From Saprospiraceae bacterium (GTDB lineage: Bacteria > Bacteroidota > Bacteroidia > Chitinophagales > Saprospiraceae): 64,000 bases of DNA. Shown here piece by piece: positions 18,241 to 27,015 of the stretch. Position numbers and translations under genes: made by a program. The stretch spans positions 346,185 through 410,184 of the forward strand of contig JAHDFP010000003.1 of the NCBI GenBank assembly GCA_020628095.1, written 5' to 3'. How positions within the stretch are numbered: position 1 is the stretch's first letter; each line of letters opens with the position of its first letter. The notes below the pieces were generated by a model. The model was given only the letters and a program-made list of their open reading frames with translations, had not been told where the DNA came from and searched no databases.

Positions 18241-18332
18241 TTCGTCAGTCAGGAAACCAACGAAAGCTAATGTCATTAGTGGGGCAGAAATAATCGGTTC
18301 TCTATGCGGTTGTTGGACCTTTTGACCAACAA
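18241..18332. repeat. Two REP-like palindromes upstream of the BLUF gene's 3' end
   Basis: The 18002-18349 gap has no ORF but holds two hairpins related to the RAYT-linked repeats at 27-28 kb. The first (18241-18264) has ends TTCGTCAGT and ACCAACGAA, like the TTCGTTGGT/ACCAACGAA unit at 27267-27290 with two differences. The second (18310-18332) has perfect 7-bp arms TTGTTGG and CCAACAA, the same outer arms as the TTGTTGGTC/GACCAACAA units. The paired arrangement about 46 bp apart resembles a BIME. I see nothing else in this gap. Confidence 0.5.
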
Positions 18333-18349
18333 TAATACAACTTACCCTA

Positions 18350-18733
18350 CTACAATCTCTGTCTGATTAACTCAAATAATGCTGTAGCCGTTGTTTGGTT
18401 AAATTCTTCTGGTTGGTCAAAGAGTAGATCATTATTTTCATTATTGAAATACATCATCCAGAATTTGGCGAATGATCGCTCTCCTATTTCGCCTTGCCAG
18501 ACGATTTTAGGATTGAAGTGACGTGGGTCTTTTTGGATTTTGGCGAATAGTGATTCTACTTCTGATTTTTCGCCTTCTAATAACTGTAGGAATGTGCGAT
18601 TTTTATAATAAAGACAACCCGTGATATTTCGATTCGGATTTTTTTGTCTGGCTTCATTGATGATATCTTGCATAGTCTGCTTGCTCATCTCGCCATCTGT
18701 GACAGACTGATATATTAATTCGATTAAGGGCAT
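18350..18733 (-). CDS. BLUF-domain blue-light photoreceptor
   Basis: This 127-residue protein is little more than one BLUF domain, which binds FAD and shifts its hydrogen-bond network in blue light. The expected residues are present: Tyr8 in LIYQSVT, Asn32 in KNPNRNITGCLYY, Gln50 in TFLQLLEG, the RHF segment after it, and Trp92-Met-Met94 in FAKFWMMYF. About 30 C-terminal residues may form the capping helices. No EAL, cyclase or other output domain is fused, so signalling would occur through protein interaction, as in short BLUF proteins of the PixD type. No partner is recognisable next to it. Confidence 0.9.
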   Translation of the reverse strand: MPLIELIYQSVTDGEMSKQTMQDIINEARQKNPNRNITGCLYYKNRTFLQLLEGEKSEVESLFAKIQKDPRHFNPKIVWQGEIGERSFAKFWMMYFNNENNDLLFDQPEEFNQTTATALFELIRQRL

Positions 18734-18878
18734 AATCTAAGGTGACTTATGTTTTTTAAGAAATTTAGGAAACCTGTTCTGGTCAAATTTCTTTAGAGAT
18801 AGTGTACAATAATCTTTCCACTTATCTCATTATCATACCTTTTCATAAGCTTAGTTAAGAACTGTCATCTACCCTCCA

Positions 18879-20054
18879 TTATTTACCATTAAGTGACCAG
18901 TCATAATCCAAATATTCGACTTTGGCATTATCATTAATCTTCTGCTCAGAATACTTATTGAGGAAAGTTATGATATCGCCAAAGTCAACTGCATACCACT
19001 CGAATATCTTGGATATTCTGATATGGTCCGCTTTTATCTGATTATACTTTGGATTATTAATAAAGTCTCTGGTGAGATTACGCATATTGGTATTAAGGTT
19101 GCCAGCCTGCCATACCTGATTACTCAAAGGTGGACACGACTTCGCAGCACAATTAACGGCAAAGTGTATGCGCGGTTCTTTGAACTGAGGTCTTATGATG
19201 TCGTTCTCTATATTATTAAGCGATAGTTTTTGTCCATTGATGTTTATCCACTTTTTATCCCAAGGCTTTCCTCCATCCAGATCGGTGATACTTTTGATCG
19301 GATAGTTGTCTATAATCAATTTAAGTGTGTAAGCATTGTAGGCATTTATCCAAAAAGCCAATTGCTCTCCAGTTCCTAATTCTTTGACATTGGTAGTAGA
19401 AAGAATAGATAGGTAGTCATCTAAGATTTCAACCTCCTTTTTAAGACCCTTGTAATTAACCACACCCATACCACTTACATAACCCTGTAAGAGCTTTTGA
19501 AAAAGTGCATGGTCCACTTTGTTGTTAGCTGGTTTTGTGGCCGACTTGGACTTATCCATATCTTCTTTGTTTTTTAGCTGGACAGGCTCTACTTGCTCGA
19601 CTATAACTTTTTTTGGTATATCGGGCTTGTCTTCCTTAGTGTCAGAGGTTACATCTTCTACTTGCTTCTGAGTAATCTGCATATCGCTCCCCTTCTTTGT
19701 AATTTCTGATGTTTGTTCATTTTGTATATGTTCTTTTTTCTCCTCAGATTTTTCCTGAGCATTATTCCTTAATGACTCCGAAGGTTTCTTCTCTTCCTTC
19801 TTGTTTTCGCTTGCGATTTTTGTCGGAATATTGGTTGGCTCACTTTGTACAGTACCGTCAGTCGGTGACGGACTCTTCTCTTGACCTTTGCTTATGTCTG
19901 ATTCTTCAGGTAATTCCCCTTGCGTATCTGTGGGCATATCTTCGAATTGCTCTACTTTATTATTATCTAATGACTTACCCTCCTGCTCCTGAGCATTCGA
20001 CTTACATTGTATCATAAGCAGTGTCATACCAAATAGAACCAAACAAATTCTCAT
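18879..20054 (-). CDS. DUF547 lipoprotein with long charged linker
   Basis: This 391-residue protein has a lipoprotein signal (MIQC, Cys17). About 160 residues of low-complexity linker follow, dominated by Lys, Glu, Asp, Ser, Thr, Pro and Gln. The C-terminal DUF547 domain (about 180-385) is recognisable from FWINAYNAYTLKLIIDNYPI, the PRIHFAVNCAAKSCPPL segment, and IFEWYAVDF. DUF547 has a papain/transglutaminase-like appearance with conserved Cys and His, but its activity is not established. The linker probably spaces the domain from the membrane. The gene is solitary, with about 70 bp separating it from the TonB receptor transcribed on the same strand upstream. Confidence 0.85.
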   Translation of the reverse strand: MRICLVLFGMTLLMIQCKSNAQEQEGKSLDNNKVEQFEDMPTDTQGELPEESDISKGQEKSPSPTDGTVQSEPTNIPTKIASENKKEEKKPSESLRNNAQEKSEEKKEHIQNEQTSEITKKGSDMQITQKQVEDVTSDTKEDKPDIPKKVIVEQVEPVQLKNKEDMDKSKSATKPANNKVDHALFQKLLQGYVSGMGVVNYKGLKKEVEILDDYLSILSTTNVKELGTGEQLAFWINAYNAYTLKLIIDNYPIKSITDLDGGKPWDKKWININGQKLSLNNIENDIIRPQFKEPRIHFAVNCAAKSCPPLSNQVWQAGNLNTNMRNLTRDFINNPKYNQIKADHIRISKIFEWYAVDFGDIITFLNKYSEQKINDNAKVEYLDYDWSLNGK

Positions 20055-20124
20055 CTTGAATTAATATTTATTACATAACGTATAATGGCAATAGATTGGT
20101 TCTAAAACAATCGGTGTATTAAGA

Positions 20125-22452
20125 CTATAACGACATATCTACACGAAGAGAGATGTTTCGGGGAGCTTCCAATAATCCAGGTCTCAATGTATATTCTGTA
20201 TTCAATAAATTCTCACCGACAACCCCTACTTTGAGCGCACCAAAATCATAAGAAAGACGCCCGTCCAATTTGGTAAAACCACCAGAATTCACTCCTCTAT
20301 AAAATCCTATAAATCCGATATTATTAAGTAACTCATCTATAGTCTCTGTAGCACTTGTATAATTAAAGGCCGCACCCAGAGATACGCCATAAATTGTAGT
20401 CTCCACATCCGCCTTGAAATTATGACGATTTCGATATTTAAGGATATTTTCCTTTTCTGATTTACCAACGGGTGTGCTAATGCTATTAAGTATTGCTTCG
20501 TTATTATCAAAGTCCTGATATTGAGGGTTGATGTAGGTATATCCAGCCATGATATTCAGGTCCGAACCAAAAAGTTTTGACTGCCCTATGAGGGTTATCT
20601 CGTAGCCCTTTATATCTGTCGCTCCTATGTTCTGAGATTGGAAGCCATTCTTACCATCTTCTGACACAAAGGTGAATTCCGTCATGTTATCATACTGCGA
20701 CCAAAACGTCGCAAGATCTATATAACCCTGCCATGTTCCTACTCTAAAACCTTGCTTAATTCCGATCTCAGAAGTCCATCCGGATTCTGACCCAAGCCTA
20801 ACATTTGGGAAAATAAAAAATCCGCTAATCGCCGTCTCTATAAACCTTTCTGTAATTGTTGGAAACCTATATCCCTGGCCCCAAGAAGCTCGCACATAAG
20901 TACCGTCAGATAGTTGATAGTTAAGACCTGCACGCGCGATCAATTTAGATTCGTCTACATGACCGTTAGGTATAGTGTCACCTTTGAATACTTCTGGGCT
21001 ACCTTGATAATTGTATTCATATCTCAACCCCACTGTAGCACAAATTTTATCACCTATTTTCTTATCTAATTCTGTATAGATGGCATAATTGTTAGAGGTC
21101 AACTGAACGTCACCGAACAACTCCGAATTAGAAGTCACTAAATAAGTTGACGCACCTGACGTTACATCCAAACCAATATTATCTAAAGACTTTAGAAACT
21201 GATATTCCAGATATGTGCTTTTAGATGAATTAGACTGATTGGTACTGTTGTCATTATTGATGTAATAGTACCGACCAAAGACCTTGTGTCTGTTCTGTTT
21301 TTTATCAAAAATAGTTAGTTGAGGATCTATGTAATATCTCGTATTCTTATTGGTGATAAGTGAACCAGGTAATGCAAAGTATGCTCTACTATCTCCTTTT
21401 TCCCAGAGGAAAGGATTTTGGTTTTCTCCTGTATTAAACATCGTATTTAGCCCGAAATGAATACGGTCAGTAAGACGATATTTTGCATTAGCCGAAAACC
21501 TATATTTCTTCTCAAATGAATCTTTATAATAACTACTAAAGTCTTCATGAAATCCGTGCATCACCAAATCAAGTTTACCGATTTTTCTTTTGTGGACTAG
21601 CCCAGTGCTAAATCTATAAGGTGCATCACCACCCCAGTTGTCACTCCACCACTTTTTATCTTCATCTTGAGGTGACAAGAACTGACCGTAGCTTATATAG
21701 GCCTTCGTCTGGGGTTTGGATGTGGCATAGCCAGTTTTGATATTGATTATCCCATTCATGGCCGAAGAACCGTAGAGTGTGGATGAGGCTCCTTTGAGGA
21801 CTTCTATTTGGCTAATATTTTCTACGGGTATATCGGTCCAGGAGGGTCTGCCTGCATCGCCCTGTAGAGCCGGTATATCATCGATAAGTAAAAGCACTCT
21901 ACTACCCGCACCATAGGACCAGCCTGATCCTCCACGTATATTGGCCTGATTATCTATCAACTGTACGCCTGGTACTTTATCCAAGACAGAAGTTACTCTT
22001 ATAGTATTTGTATTTTCTATTAAGTTAGGCTTCAGCACATTAATAGATACCGTTGATTCCGCAATACTCTTTTCGTGTACTGACCCAGTGACTACCGCCG
22101 TCTGCAAAACCGTATTTGTGGACACTAATTCACAGTTAATGGAAGTTGTTTCGTTCTCCTTTACGAGAATCTCTTCAGACCATATATCATAACCAACGTG
22201 ACTGATTTCGACAGTATAGTTTCCAGCTGATAATTCGATAGTAAAGTTTCCATCCAGATTGGATGTGACACCTTCTTCTCCTACTCTTACCGTTGCACCA
22301 AAAAGGGTCTCACCAGATTGCTGGTCTATAACTTTTCCTTCTATACCCGTCGTCGACTGACCATAGGCCGAAAAGGTGATAGCAAAAAGTACAGACAGCG
22401 TTATCATGATTTGTCTCATAATCATCATGTTAGTCTGGATTAAGATACTCAT
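20125..22452 (-). CDS. TonB-dependent receptor (BtuB/siderophore-like)
   Basis: This receptor has up to 775 residues: a carboxypeptidase-regulatory-like N-terminal domain (about 35-120; GIEGKVIDQQSGETLFGATV), a TonB plug (about 125-240; NIRGGSGWSYGAGSRVLLLIDDIP, IEVLKGASSTLYGSSAMNGIINI) and a 22-strand-type barrel ending in SLRVDMSL. The first ATG overlaps the upstream epimerase stop codon (TAATG), suggesting translational coupling. ATGs at 22428, 22425 and 22419 would give a shorter, more usual signal peptide (MRQIMITLSVLFAITFSAYGQ). The plug and barrel resemble vitamin B12 and siderophore receptors more than SusC, but the ligand is unknown. Confidence 0.9.
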   Translation of the reverse strand: MSILIQTNMMIMRQIMITLSVLFAITFSAYGQSTTGIEGKVIDQQSGETLFGATVRVGEEGVTSNLDGNFTIELSAGNYTVEISHVGYDIWSEEILVKENETTSINCELVSTNTVLQTAVVTGSVHEKSIAESTVSINVLKPNLIENTNTIRVTSVLDKVPGVQLIDNQANIRGGSGWSYGAGSRVLLLIDDIPALQGDAGRPSWTDIPVENISQIEVLKGASSTLYGSSAMNGIINIKTGYATSKPQTKAYISYGQFLSPQDEDKKWWSDNWGGDAPYRFSTGLVHKRKIGKLDLVMHGFHEDFSSYYKDSFEKKYRFSANAKYRLTDRIHFGLNTMFNTGENQNPFLWEKGDSRAYFALPGSLITNKNTRYYIDPQLTIFDKKQNRHKVFGRYYYINNDNSTNQSNSSKSTYLEYQFLKSLDNIGLDVTSGASTYLVTSNSELFGDVQLTSNNYAIYTELDKKIGDKICATVGLRYEYNYQGSPEVFKGDTIPNGHVDESKLIARAGLNYQLSDGTYVRASWGQGYRFPTITERFIETAISGFFIFPNVRLGSESGWTSEIGIKQGFRVGTWQGYIDLATFWSQYDNMTEFTFVSEDGKNGFQSQNIGATDIKGYEITLIGQSKLFGSDLNIMAGYTYINPQYQDFDNNEAILNSISTPVGKSEKENILKYRNRHNFKADVETTIYGVSLGAAFNYTSATETIDELLNNIGFIGFYRGVNSGGFTKLDGRLSYDFGALKVGVVGENLLNTEYTLRPGLLEAPRNISLRVDMSL

Positions 22453-23384
22453 TATATATCAATGTTATCTAACATATCTTTAGTCATAGCAGCTAAGTCA
22501 TAATTTGGACTCCAATTCCAGTCTTTTCTTGCCCTGCTGTCGTCTATAGAGTCGGACCAGGAGTCAGCAATCTTTTGCCTTTCATCTGGCTTATAGTCTA
22601 TAGAAAACAAAGGTAGATGCTCTGTTATGGCCTCGGATAATTCGGAAGGTGTAATGGAAAACCCAGCAATGTTGTATCCCATAGCAAGACTAATATCTGA
22701 TGCGGGAGCGTCCATCAGTTGTAATGTTGCAGATATTACATCTGGCATATATATCATGGGCAACCTTGTTTCCGCAGACAGATAGCAAGTATAATGACCG
22801 TGGAGTTTGGCATCAAAAAACATCTCTACGGCATAGTCTGTTGTTCCACCTTCGGGGATACTTTGATAGCTAATGACACCGGGATATCTTATAGATCGGA
22901 TATCCAGCCCATATCTGTCTTTATAATATTGACCCCATAATTCTCCTGTCCATTTAGTGATACCGTACACGGTTTTGGGTTCGAAAGAAGTGTGCTGAGG
23001 AGTATCTATTTTGGGTGTTGTTGGTCCATATATTCCGATAGTACTTGGAAAAAAAATACGCCCAATATTCTCCTGCCTGGCTAGCTCTAGAATATCAAGA
23101 TACGCACTTAAATTGATGCGCCAAGTGAGGTGTGGTTTGACCTCTCCTTTAGATGATAATAATGCCGCGAGATGATAGATTTGGGTCACCCTATATTGCC
23201 TGATAACGGAGAGAATATTGTCTGGCTCAGTAATATCCAATAACTCAAATGGACCGTCAAGGTCGGATGGATTAATATCAGAAGCAATTACATTATCCTT
23301 ACCATAAACTTTTCTCAGCTCTTGCACTAATACAGTACCGATCTGACCATTAGCTCCAGTAACAAGAATCACTTGATTTTCCAA
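22452..23384 (-). CDS. SDR-family L-threonine 3-dehydrogenase-like NAD-dependent enzyme
   Basis: This 310-residue extended short-chain dehydrogenase has the Rossmann GANGQIG motif at 10-16 and the catalytic Tyr140-x3-Lys144 in VYGITKW. YPGVISYQSIPEGGTTDYAVEMFF, LPMIYMPDV, and the C-terminal DERQKIADSWSDSIDDSRARKDWNW are typical of SDR-type L-threonine dehydrogenases related to UDP-galactose epimerases. Those enzymes oxidise threonine to 2-amino-3-ketobutyrate, and the specificity here is inferred. The downstream TonB receptor start overlaps its stop codon. No 2-amino-3-ketobutyrate ligase lies nearby. Confidence 0.85.
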   Translation of the reverse strand: MENQVILVTGANGQIGTVLVQELRKVYGKDNVIASDINPSDLDGPFELLDITEPDNILSVIRQYRVTQIYHLAALLSSKGEVKPHLTWRINLSAYLDILELARQENIGRIFFPSTIGIYGPTTPKIDTPQHTSFEPKTVYGITKWTGELWGQYYKDRYGLDIRSIRYPGVISYQSIPEGGTTDYAVEMFFDAKLHGHYTCYLSAETRLPMIYMPDVISATLQLMDAPASDISLAMGYNIAGFSITPSELSEAITEHLPLFSIDYKPDERQKIADSWSDSIDDSRARKDWNWSPNYDLAAMTKDMLDNIDI

Positions 23385-23460
23385 TCTATTACTTTGGTTA
23401 AGTTATAGACAAATTTAGTTTTTAATAACCAACGAAAAAAAACTTAAATCAGCAAATACT

Positions 23461-23943
23461 TCAATCCAAAAAGGATAATGAATTCAATGTATGGATTTCA
23501 CTGGTTGTGTGGTCTATTTTGTAGGCCAAATGTTCTACACCATTGCTGATGAGCAAATAAGGCGCTCTCAACTCGATATTATATATCGCCGCTTGCTCCA
23601 CACTCATTGAGTCCAGCCCTACTTTAAAACTCTTAAACTCGAACAATACAAAGGGCATAGCCTTTTTGTATAACACTAAGTCAAATCGTTTGGTCAACGA
23701 TCCCACCTTAATACTTCTCTCCACCGATAAAGATGATGGCCTGATATTATTTTTTTCTAGTAAAAGTCTTATCCAAGATTGTCTGACCAGTTCTTCAGGT
23801 TGGATTTTGAGGTTTAGTTTTCTGATGGGATCATAGATAAGTTTTTCCTCATGATTATCGACGAATTCCAAAAGATGATTATATGCAGTCAGGTCTAAAT
23901 TTATCAAAAGAAAATTTGCTCCAAAATTAAAAAGCCTCATCAA
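23461..23943 (-). CDS. Stand-alone HsdR_N (type I restriction R N-terminal) nuclease-like protein
   Basis: This 160-residue protein corresponds to the N-terminal nuclease-like domain of type I restriction R subunits (HSDR_N_2). It has a PD-(D/E)xK-type active site: Asp88 in RFDLVLY, Glu102-x-Lys104 in VLFEFKS, and Gln117 in SVEQAAIYN. There is no helicase domain and no HsdM or HsdS nearby, so it is not a restriction system. Stand-alone versions are common in Bacteroidota and are uncharacterised. The true start could be one of the first few Met codons. It lies between the epimerase/TonB pair and the MORN-like lipoprotein. Confidence 0.82.
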   Translation of the reverse strand: MMRLFNFGANFLLINLDLTAYNHLLEFVDNHEEKLIYDPIRKLNLKIQPEELVRQSWIRLLLEKNNIRPSSLSVERSIKVGSLTKRFDLVLYKKAMPFVLFEFKSFKVGLDSMSVEQAAIYNIELRAPYLLISNGVEHLAYKIDHTTSEIHTLNSLSFLD

Positions 23944-23984
23944 TTATTTAGATTGATGAGGCCCTATATATTTGTTATCTGCTC

Positions 23985-24575
23985 TTATTTATTATTCACC
24001 ATGCCGCCACTTACTTTTTCGCCATTCTTGTACTCATACTCTACAGTTACTTCTCCTTCGTCATTATAGTATTTCATGGTGCCGTGTTGTTTTCCTTCTT
24101 TATAATTTATCTCCCTCTGTACATCTCCTTTGTTATTATATTCTACTGTCAGTCCATCAAGCATATTGTCCTTATACTCTTGTCTCTTCTCTAGTCTTCC
24201 AAATTTATACTTGGAAAAAGGACCGTGATACTCGTTCTTTTTATAGTAGACTTCTGTCTCTATCTGACTACGATTAGTGAGTTCCAGATATGGACCGTTA
24301 AGCATACCATCTGAGTAAGAAGTGATCGTCTTAATTTTTCCGACGTGATCACCATCCCAGTAAGTTGTCCAGACTCCATTACGTTTACCATTAGATATAT
24401 ATCCTTCTTCTAGTAGATTGCCATCGGCATCAGATTTATAAGCTCTTGTGACGTTACTTCCCGAGATACTCTCGGTAGTATATCCTTCCAGATTGGCAAC
24501 CGCTCCTGTTGTACTTCCACCACCGCAAGCAAAGAAAATGGTACACCCTGTCAATAAGAATAGAATCAATCTCAT
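23985..24575 (-). CDS. MORN/YwqK-like repeat lipoprotein
   Basis: The frame is open to 24623, but the ATG at 24575 places a clean lipoprotein signal (MRLILFLLTGCTIFFACGGG, lipobox FFAC) at the start and gives 196 residues. The mature protein has five or so repeats of the MORN-like, YwqK-type form: E-G-x-x-x-x-G-K-R-N-G-x-W-T-x-Y, D-G-x-L-N-G-P-Y and K-E-G-K-Q-H-G-T-x-K-Y-Y. Such surface lipoproteins are frequent in Bacteroidota. Some annotation pipelines call them toxin-antitoxin YwqK antitoxins, which is not supported here because no toxin neighbours it. It is divergent from the PolX-like gene. Confidence 0.8.
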   Translation of the reverse strand: MRLILFLLTGCTIFFACGGGSTTGAVANLEGYTTESISGSNVTRAYKSDADGNLLEEGYISNGKRNGVWTTYWDGDHVGKIKTITSYSDGMLNGPYLELTNRSQIETEVYYKKNEYHGPFSKYKFGRLEKRQEYKDNMLDGLTVEYNNKGDVQREINYKEGKQHGTMKYYNDEGEVTVEYEYKNGEKVSGGMVNNK

Positions 24576-24659
24576 ATTAAATTTAATTTTATACGAAAAT
24601 AACGGTTCTACAAAAAACAACAAAACCTATTTGATAATCATTAACATACCTCGACGGAG

Positions 24660-26312
24660 ATGAATAATAAAGAAATAGCAAGAAAATTTTCGCTATTAGG
24701 TAAGCTTATGGAGTTACATGAGGAGAGTCCTTTCAAGTACAAATCTTATAATAATGCCTATCTCAATATACGTAAGTTGCCTCGTCCACTTTCTGATATG
24801 TCCACAGACGAGTTGCAATCTGTACCAGGAATAGGAAAGGCTATAACTGCAAAAATCAAGGAACTGCTGGATACTGGCAGAATGCAAACTTTGGACAGGT
24901 ATATAGACGTAACACCTGTCGGAATCATAGAGATGTTAGGTATAAAGGGCTTCGGACCGAAAAAGATAAATCTGATCTGGAAAACGCTCGAAATAGATAC
25001 CATAGGCGAATTACTCAATGCCATAAAAGAAGACAAACTAACTCAGGTCAAAGGCTTTGGACAAAAAACACAAGAATCTCTGCGTGAACAATTAGAGTAT
25101 CATTTGGAATCAAGAAACAGCCACCTCTATGCCAATATAGAAAAGACGGCGACGACCTTAATAAAGAGCCTAACAGATGCTTTTCAGGATCACAAAAGTG
25201 CGCTATCAGGACCGATAGCTAGAAAATGTCAAATAGTAAATCAGATAGATCTAACCACAACCATAGAAGAAAGTAGTCTGAAGGAATACTTGTTAGCCAA
25301 AGAAGATATAAGCGTGCTAGATGAAATATATTACCTAGGACAATACAAGTTGCATGTGCAACATTCGGGACTAGATGAGTTTGAATATAGTCAGGTAAAA
25401 AATACCTTATCTGATCAGCTATGGCAAGAACTTTCTATTCCAGAAGGTAATTACAAATCCGAAACGGAAGTTTTCCAATCCATAGGTCTACCCGATATAA
25501 TACCAGAAATGAGAGAGATAGAAAACCTCTCAATAATTAAATCATCTACAGAAAAATCCCAACAGAAAGTAATACATAACGACGATATAAAAGGTTGCCT
25601 ACATAATCATAGCACCTATAGTGATGGGGTTAATACATTGGTAGAAATGGTAGAAGCATGTATTGCCAAAGGGTTCGAGTACTTTATGATAAGCGATCAC
25701 TCGCAATCGGCCTTCTATGCTAATGGATTATCGGAAGAAAGACTAATAGAGCAAATTAATGTCATCAGAGAATTAGACCAGTCGTATGATGACATACGCA
25801 TATTCTCTGGAATAGAATCTGACATACTTAATGATGGCCGCCTTGATTATCCTGATGAACTACTAGGTCAACTGGACATCGTCATTGCTTCAGTCCACTC
25901 TAACCTAAAAATGGACTCCGATAAAGCGACGAATAGAATACTAAGAGCCATAGAGAATCCTTTTACCTCCATATTAGGTCATCCTACGGGTAGGTTACTG
26001 TTATCGAGAAAAGGATACCCCTTAGATCATAAGATGATTATAGACGCGTGTGCTGATAATAATGTAGCCATAGAACTCAATGCCAACCCACATCGACTGG
26101 ATTTGGATTGGAGATATATAGATTATGCTATGGAGAAGGATGTTCTAATATCTATCAATCCTGACGCTCATAGCATTGCTGGAATAGATGATATCAAATA
26201 TGGTATCAATGTAGCCAGAAAAGGCGGTCTGAGCAGATATAATTGTCTCAATGCCTTTGATATAGAGGATTTTGAGGACTGGATGCAGGAACAACACCTC
26301 AAAAGAGGATAA
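24660..26312 (+). CDS. PolX-like DNA repair protein with PHP domain; polymerase palm degenerate
   Basis: The ATG at 24660 is preceded by GACGGAG, one of the better ribosome-binding sites in the window. This 550-residue protein has the family X layout: helix-hairpin-helix segments (VPGIGKAI at 55-62, IKGFGPKK, VKGFGQKT at 130-137), a nucleotidyltransferase-like middle, and a C-terminal PHP phosphoesterase (about 308-545). PHP metal ligands are intact: HNHSTYSDG (315-323), SDHSQ, ESDI, HSN, HPTGR, NANPHRLD and DAH. In the palm, the usual G-D-I-D reads N-Q-I-D (194-197), and the third Asp region reads KLHV. The GS-x-x-R-G-K motif is also lost. Polymerase activity is doubtful; 3'-exonuclease or AP-site processing by PHP is plausible. 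Confidence 0.85.
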   Translation: MNNKEIARKFSLLGKLMELHEESPFKYKSYNNAYLNIRKLPRPLSDMSTDELQSVPGIGKAITAKIKELLDTGRMQTLDRYIDVTPVGIIEMLGIKGFGPKKINLIWKTLEIDTIGELLNAIKEDKLTQVKGFGQKTQESLREQLEYHLESRNSHLYANIEKTATTLIKSLTDAFQDHKSALSGPIARKCQIVNQIDLTTTIEESSLKEYLLAKEDISVLDEIYYLGQYKLHVQHSGLDEFEYSQVKNTLSDQLWQELSIPEGNYKSETEVFQSIGLPDIIPEMREIENLSIIKSSTEKSQQKVIHNDDIKGCLHNHSTYSDGVNTLVEMVEACIAKGFEYFMISDHSQSAFYANGLSEERLIEQINVIRELDQSYDDIRIFSGIESDILNDGRLDYPDELLGQLDIVIASVHSNLKMDSDKATNRILRAIENPFTSILGHPTGRLLLSRKGYPLDHKMIIDACADNNVAIELNANPHRLDLDWRYIDYAMEKDVLISINPDAHSIAGIDDIKYGINVARKGGLSRYNCLNAFDIEDFEDWMQEQHLKRG

Positions 26313-26402
26313 AAGACTAAATGGCATTCAACAGGATTGTTAATCGCTTGTTAACGACCGCCATTACTGGGGTTCTGGGTTTCCTTTGATGGGATATACA
26401 GA

Positions 26403-26410
26403 TATATTTG
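26403..26410 (+). promoter_or_regulatory. Possible -7 box upstream of the DUF1573 lipoprotein gene
   Basis: TATATTTG matches the Bacteroidota -7 consensus TAnnTTTG and lies 33 bp before the ATG at 26443. A TTTG occurs at 26385-26388, but the spacing is shorter than the usual ~19 bp, so only the -7 element is supported. Confidence 0.4.
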
Positions 26411-26442
26411 TTTCGTATTTATAAAAAATTAAAAACAAGAAA

Positions 26443-27006
26443 ATGAAAAAATTAGGATTATTATTTGCTTTCGGATTTTTCGCGATGATGTCATGCAAAA
26501 ACGAAGGTACTTCTACAGAAACTGCGGATGCGGTAACTCCATCTGCACCGACGGCTGCTGCACCAGCGGCTAATGTGGCTTCTCCTGCGACGAGCCCTAT
26601 TGCTAATAACGAGCCAGCGGTTCCTGCAGGACCTATCACTTCTATCGAATTTTCAGAAATAGAATATGATTTCGGTACAGTGATGGAAGGAGAAAAAGTA
26701 GTACACGACTACGCCTTCAAAAACACGGGTGATGAGCCATTAATCATCCAAAATGCTAAAGGATCTTGCGGATGTACAGTTCCTGATTGGCCAAGAGACC
26801 CTATCGCACCGGGTGAGTCTGGCGTAATCAAAGTACAGTTCGACTCTAAGAACAAAGGTAAAGTAGGTGGTGGCAAGCAGTCTAAGCGAGTAACTATTAC
26901 CGCTAACACTGATCCAGTAAACACTTATCTTACCATCTCTGGCTCTGTAGACAAAGATGCGGAAAAAGCAGCTGCAGAAGAAGCAGCTAAGAAAGCGAAA
27001 AGTTAA
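26443..27006 (+). CDS. DUF1573 domain lipoprotein
   Basis: This 187-residue protein has a lipoprotein signal (AMMSC, Cys18), an Ala/Pro/Thr-rich linker (about 25-65), and one DUF1573 domain (about 70-170). The domain is identified by EYDFGTVMEGEKVVHDYAFKNTG, GSCGCTVPDWP, and IAPGESGVIKVQFDSKNKGKVGG. The C-terminus is a short Ala/Lys/Glu helix. The Ig-like DUF1573 fold is common in Bacteroidota envelope proteins, with unknown function. A paralogue with the same CGCTVP-x-WP core is at 59342-59830. A strong terminator follows, which is itself duplicated 952 bp downstream in the REP region. Confidence 0.88.
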   Translation: MKKLGLLFAFGFFAMMSCKNEGTSTETADAVTPSAPTAAAPAANVASPATSPIANNEPAVPAGPITSIEFSEIEYDFGTVMEGEKVVHDYAFKNTGDEPLIIQNAKGSCGCTVPDWPRDPIAPGESGVIKVQFDSKNKGKVGGGKQSKRVTITANTDPVNTYLTISGSVDKDAEKAAAEEAAKKAKS

Positions 27007-27015
27007 TCTATCCTA

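Noticed and set aside
23461..23943. Type I restriction-modification system
   Set aside because: Only the N-terminal nuclease-like domain is present; no helicase, HsdM or HsdS gene lies nearby.
23985..24575. Toxin-antitoxin module (YwqK antitoxin)
   Set aside because: The MORN-like repeats and lipobox fit a surface lipoprotein, and no toxin-like gene is adjacent.
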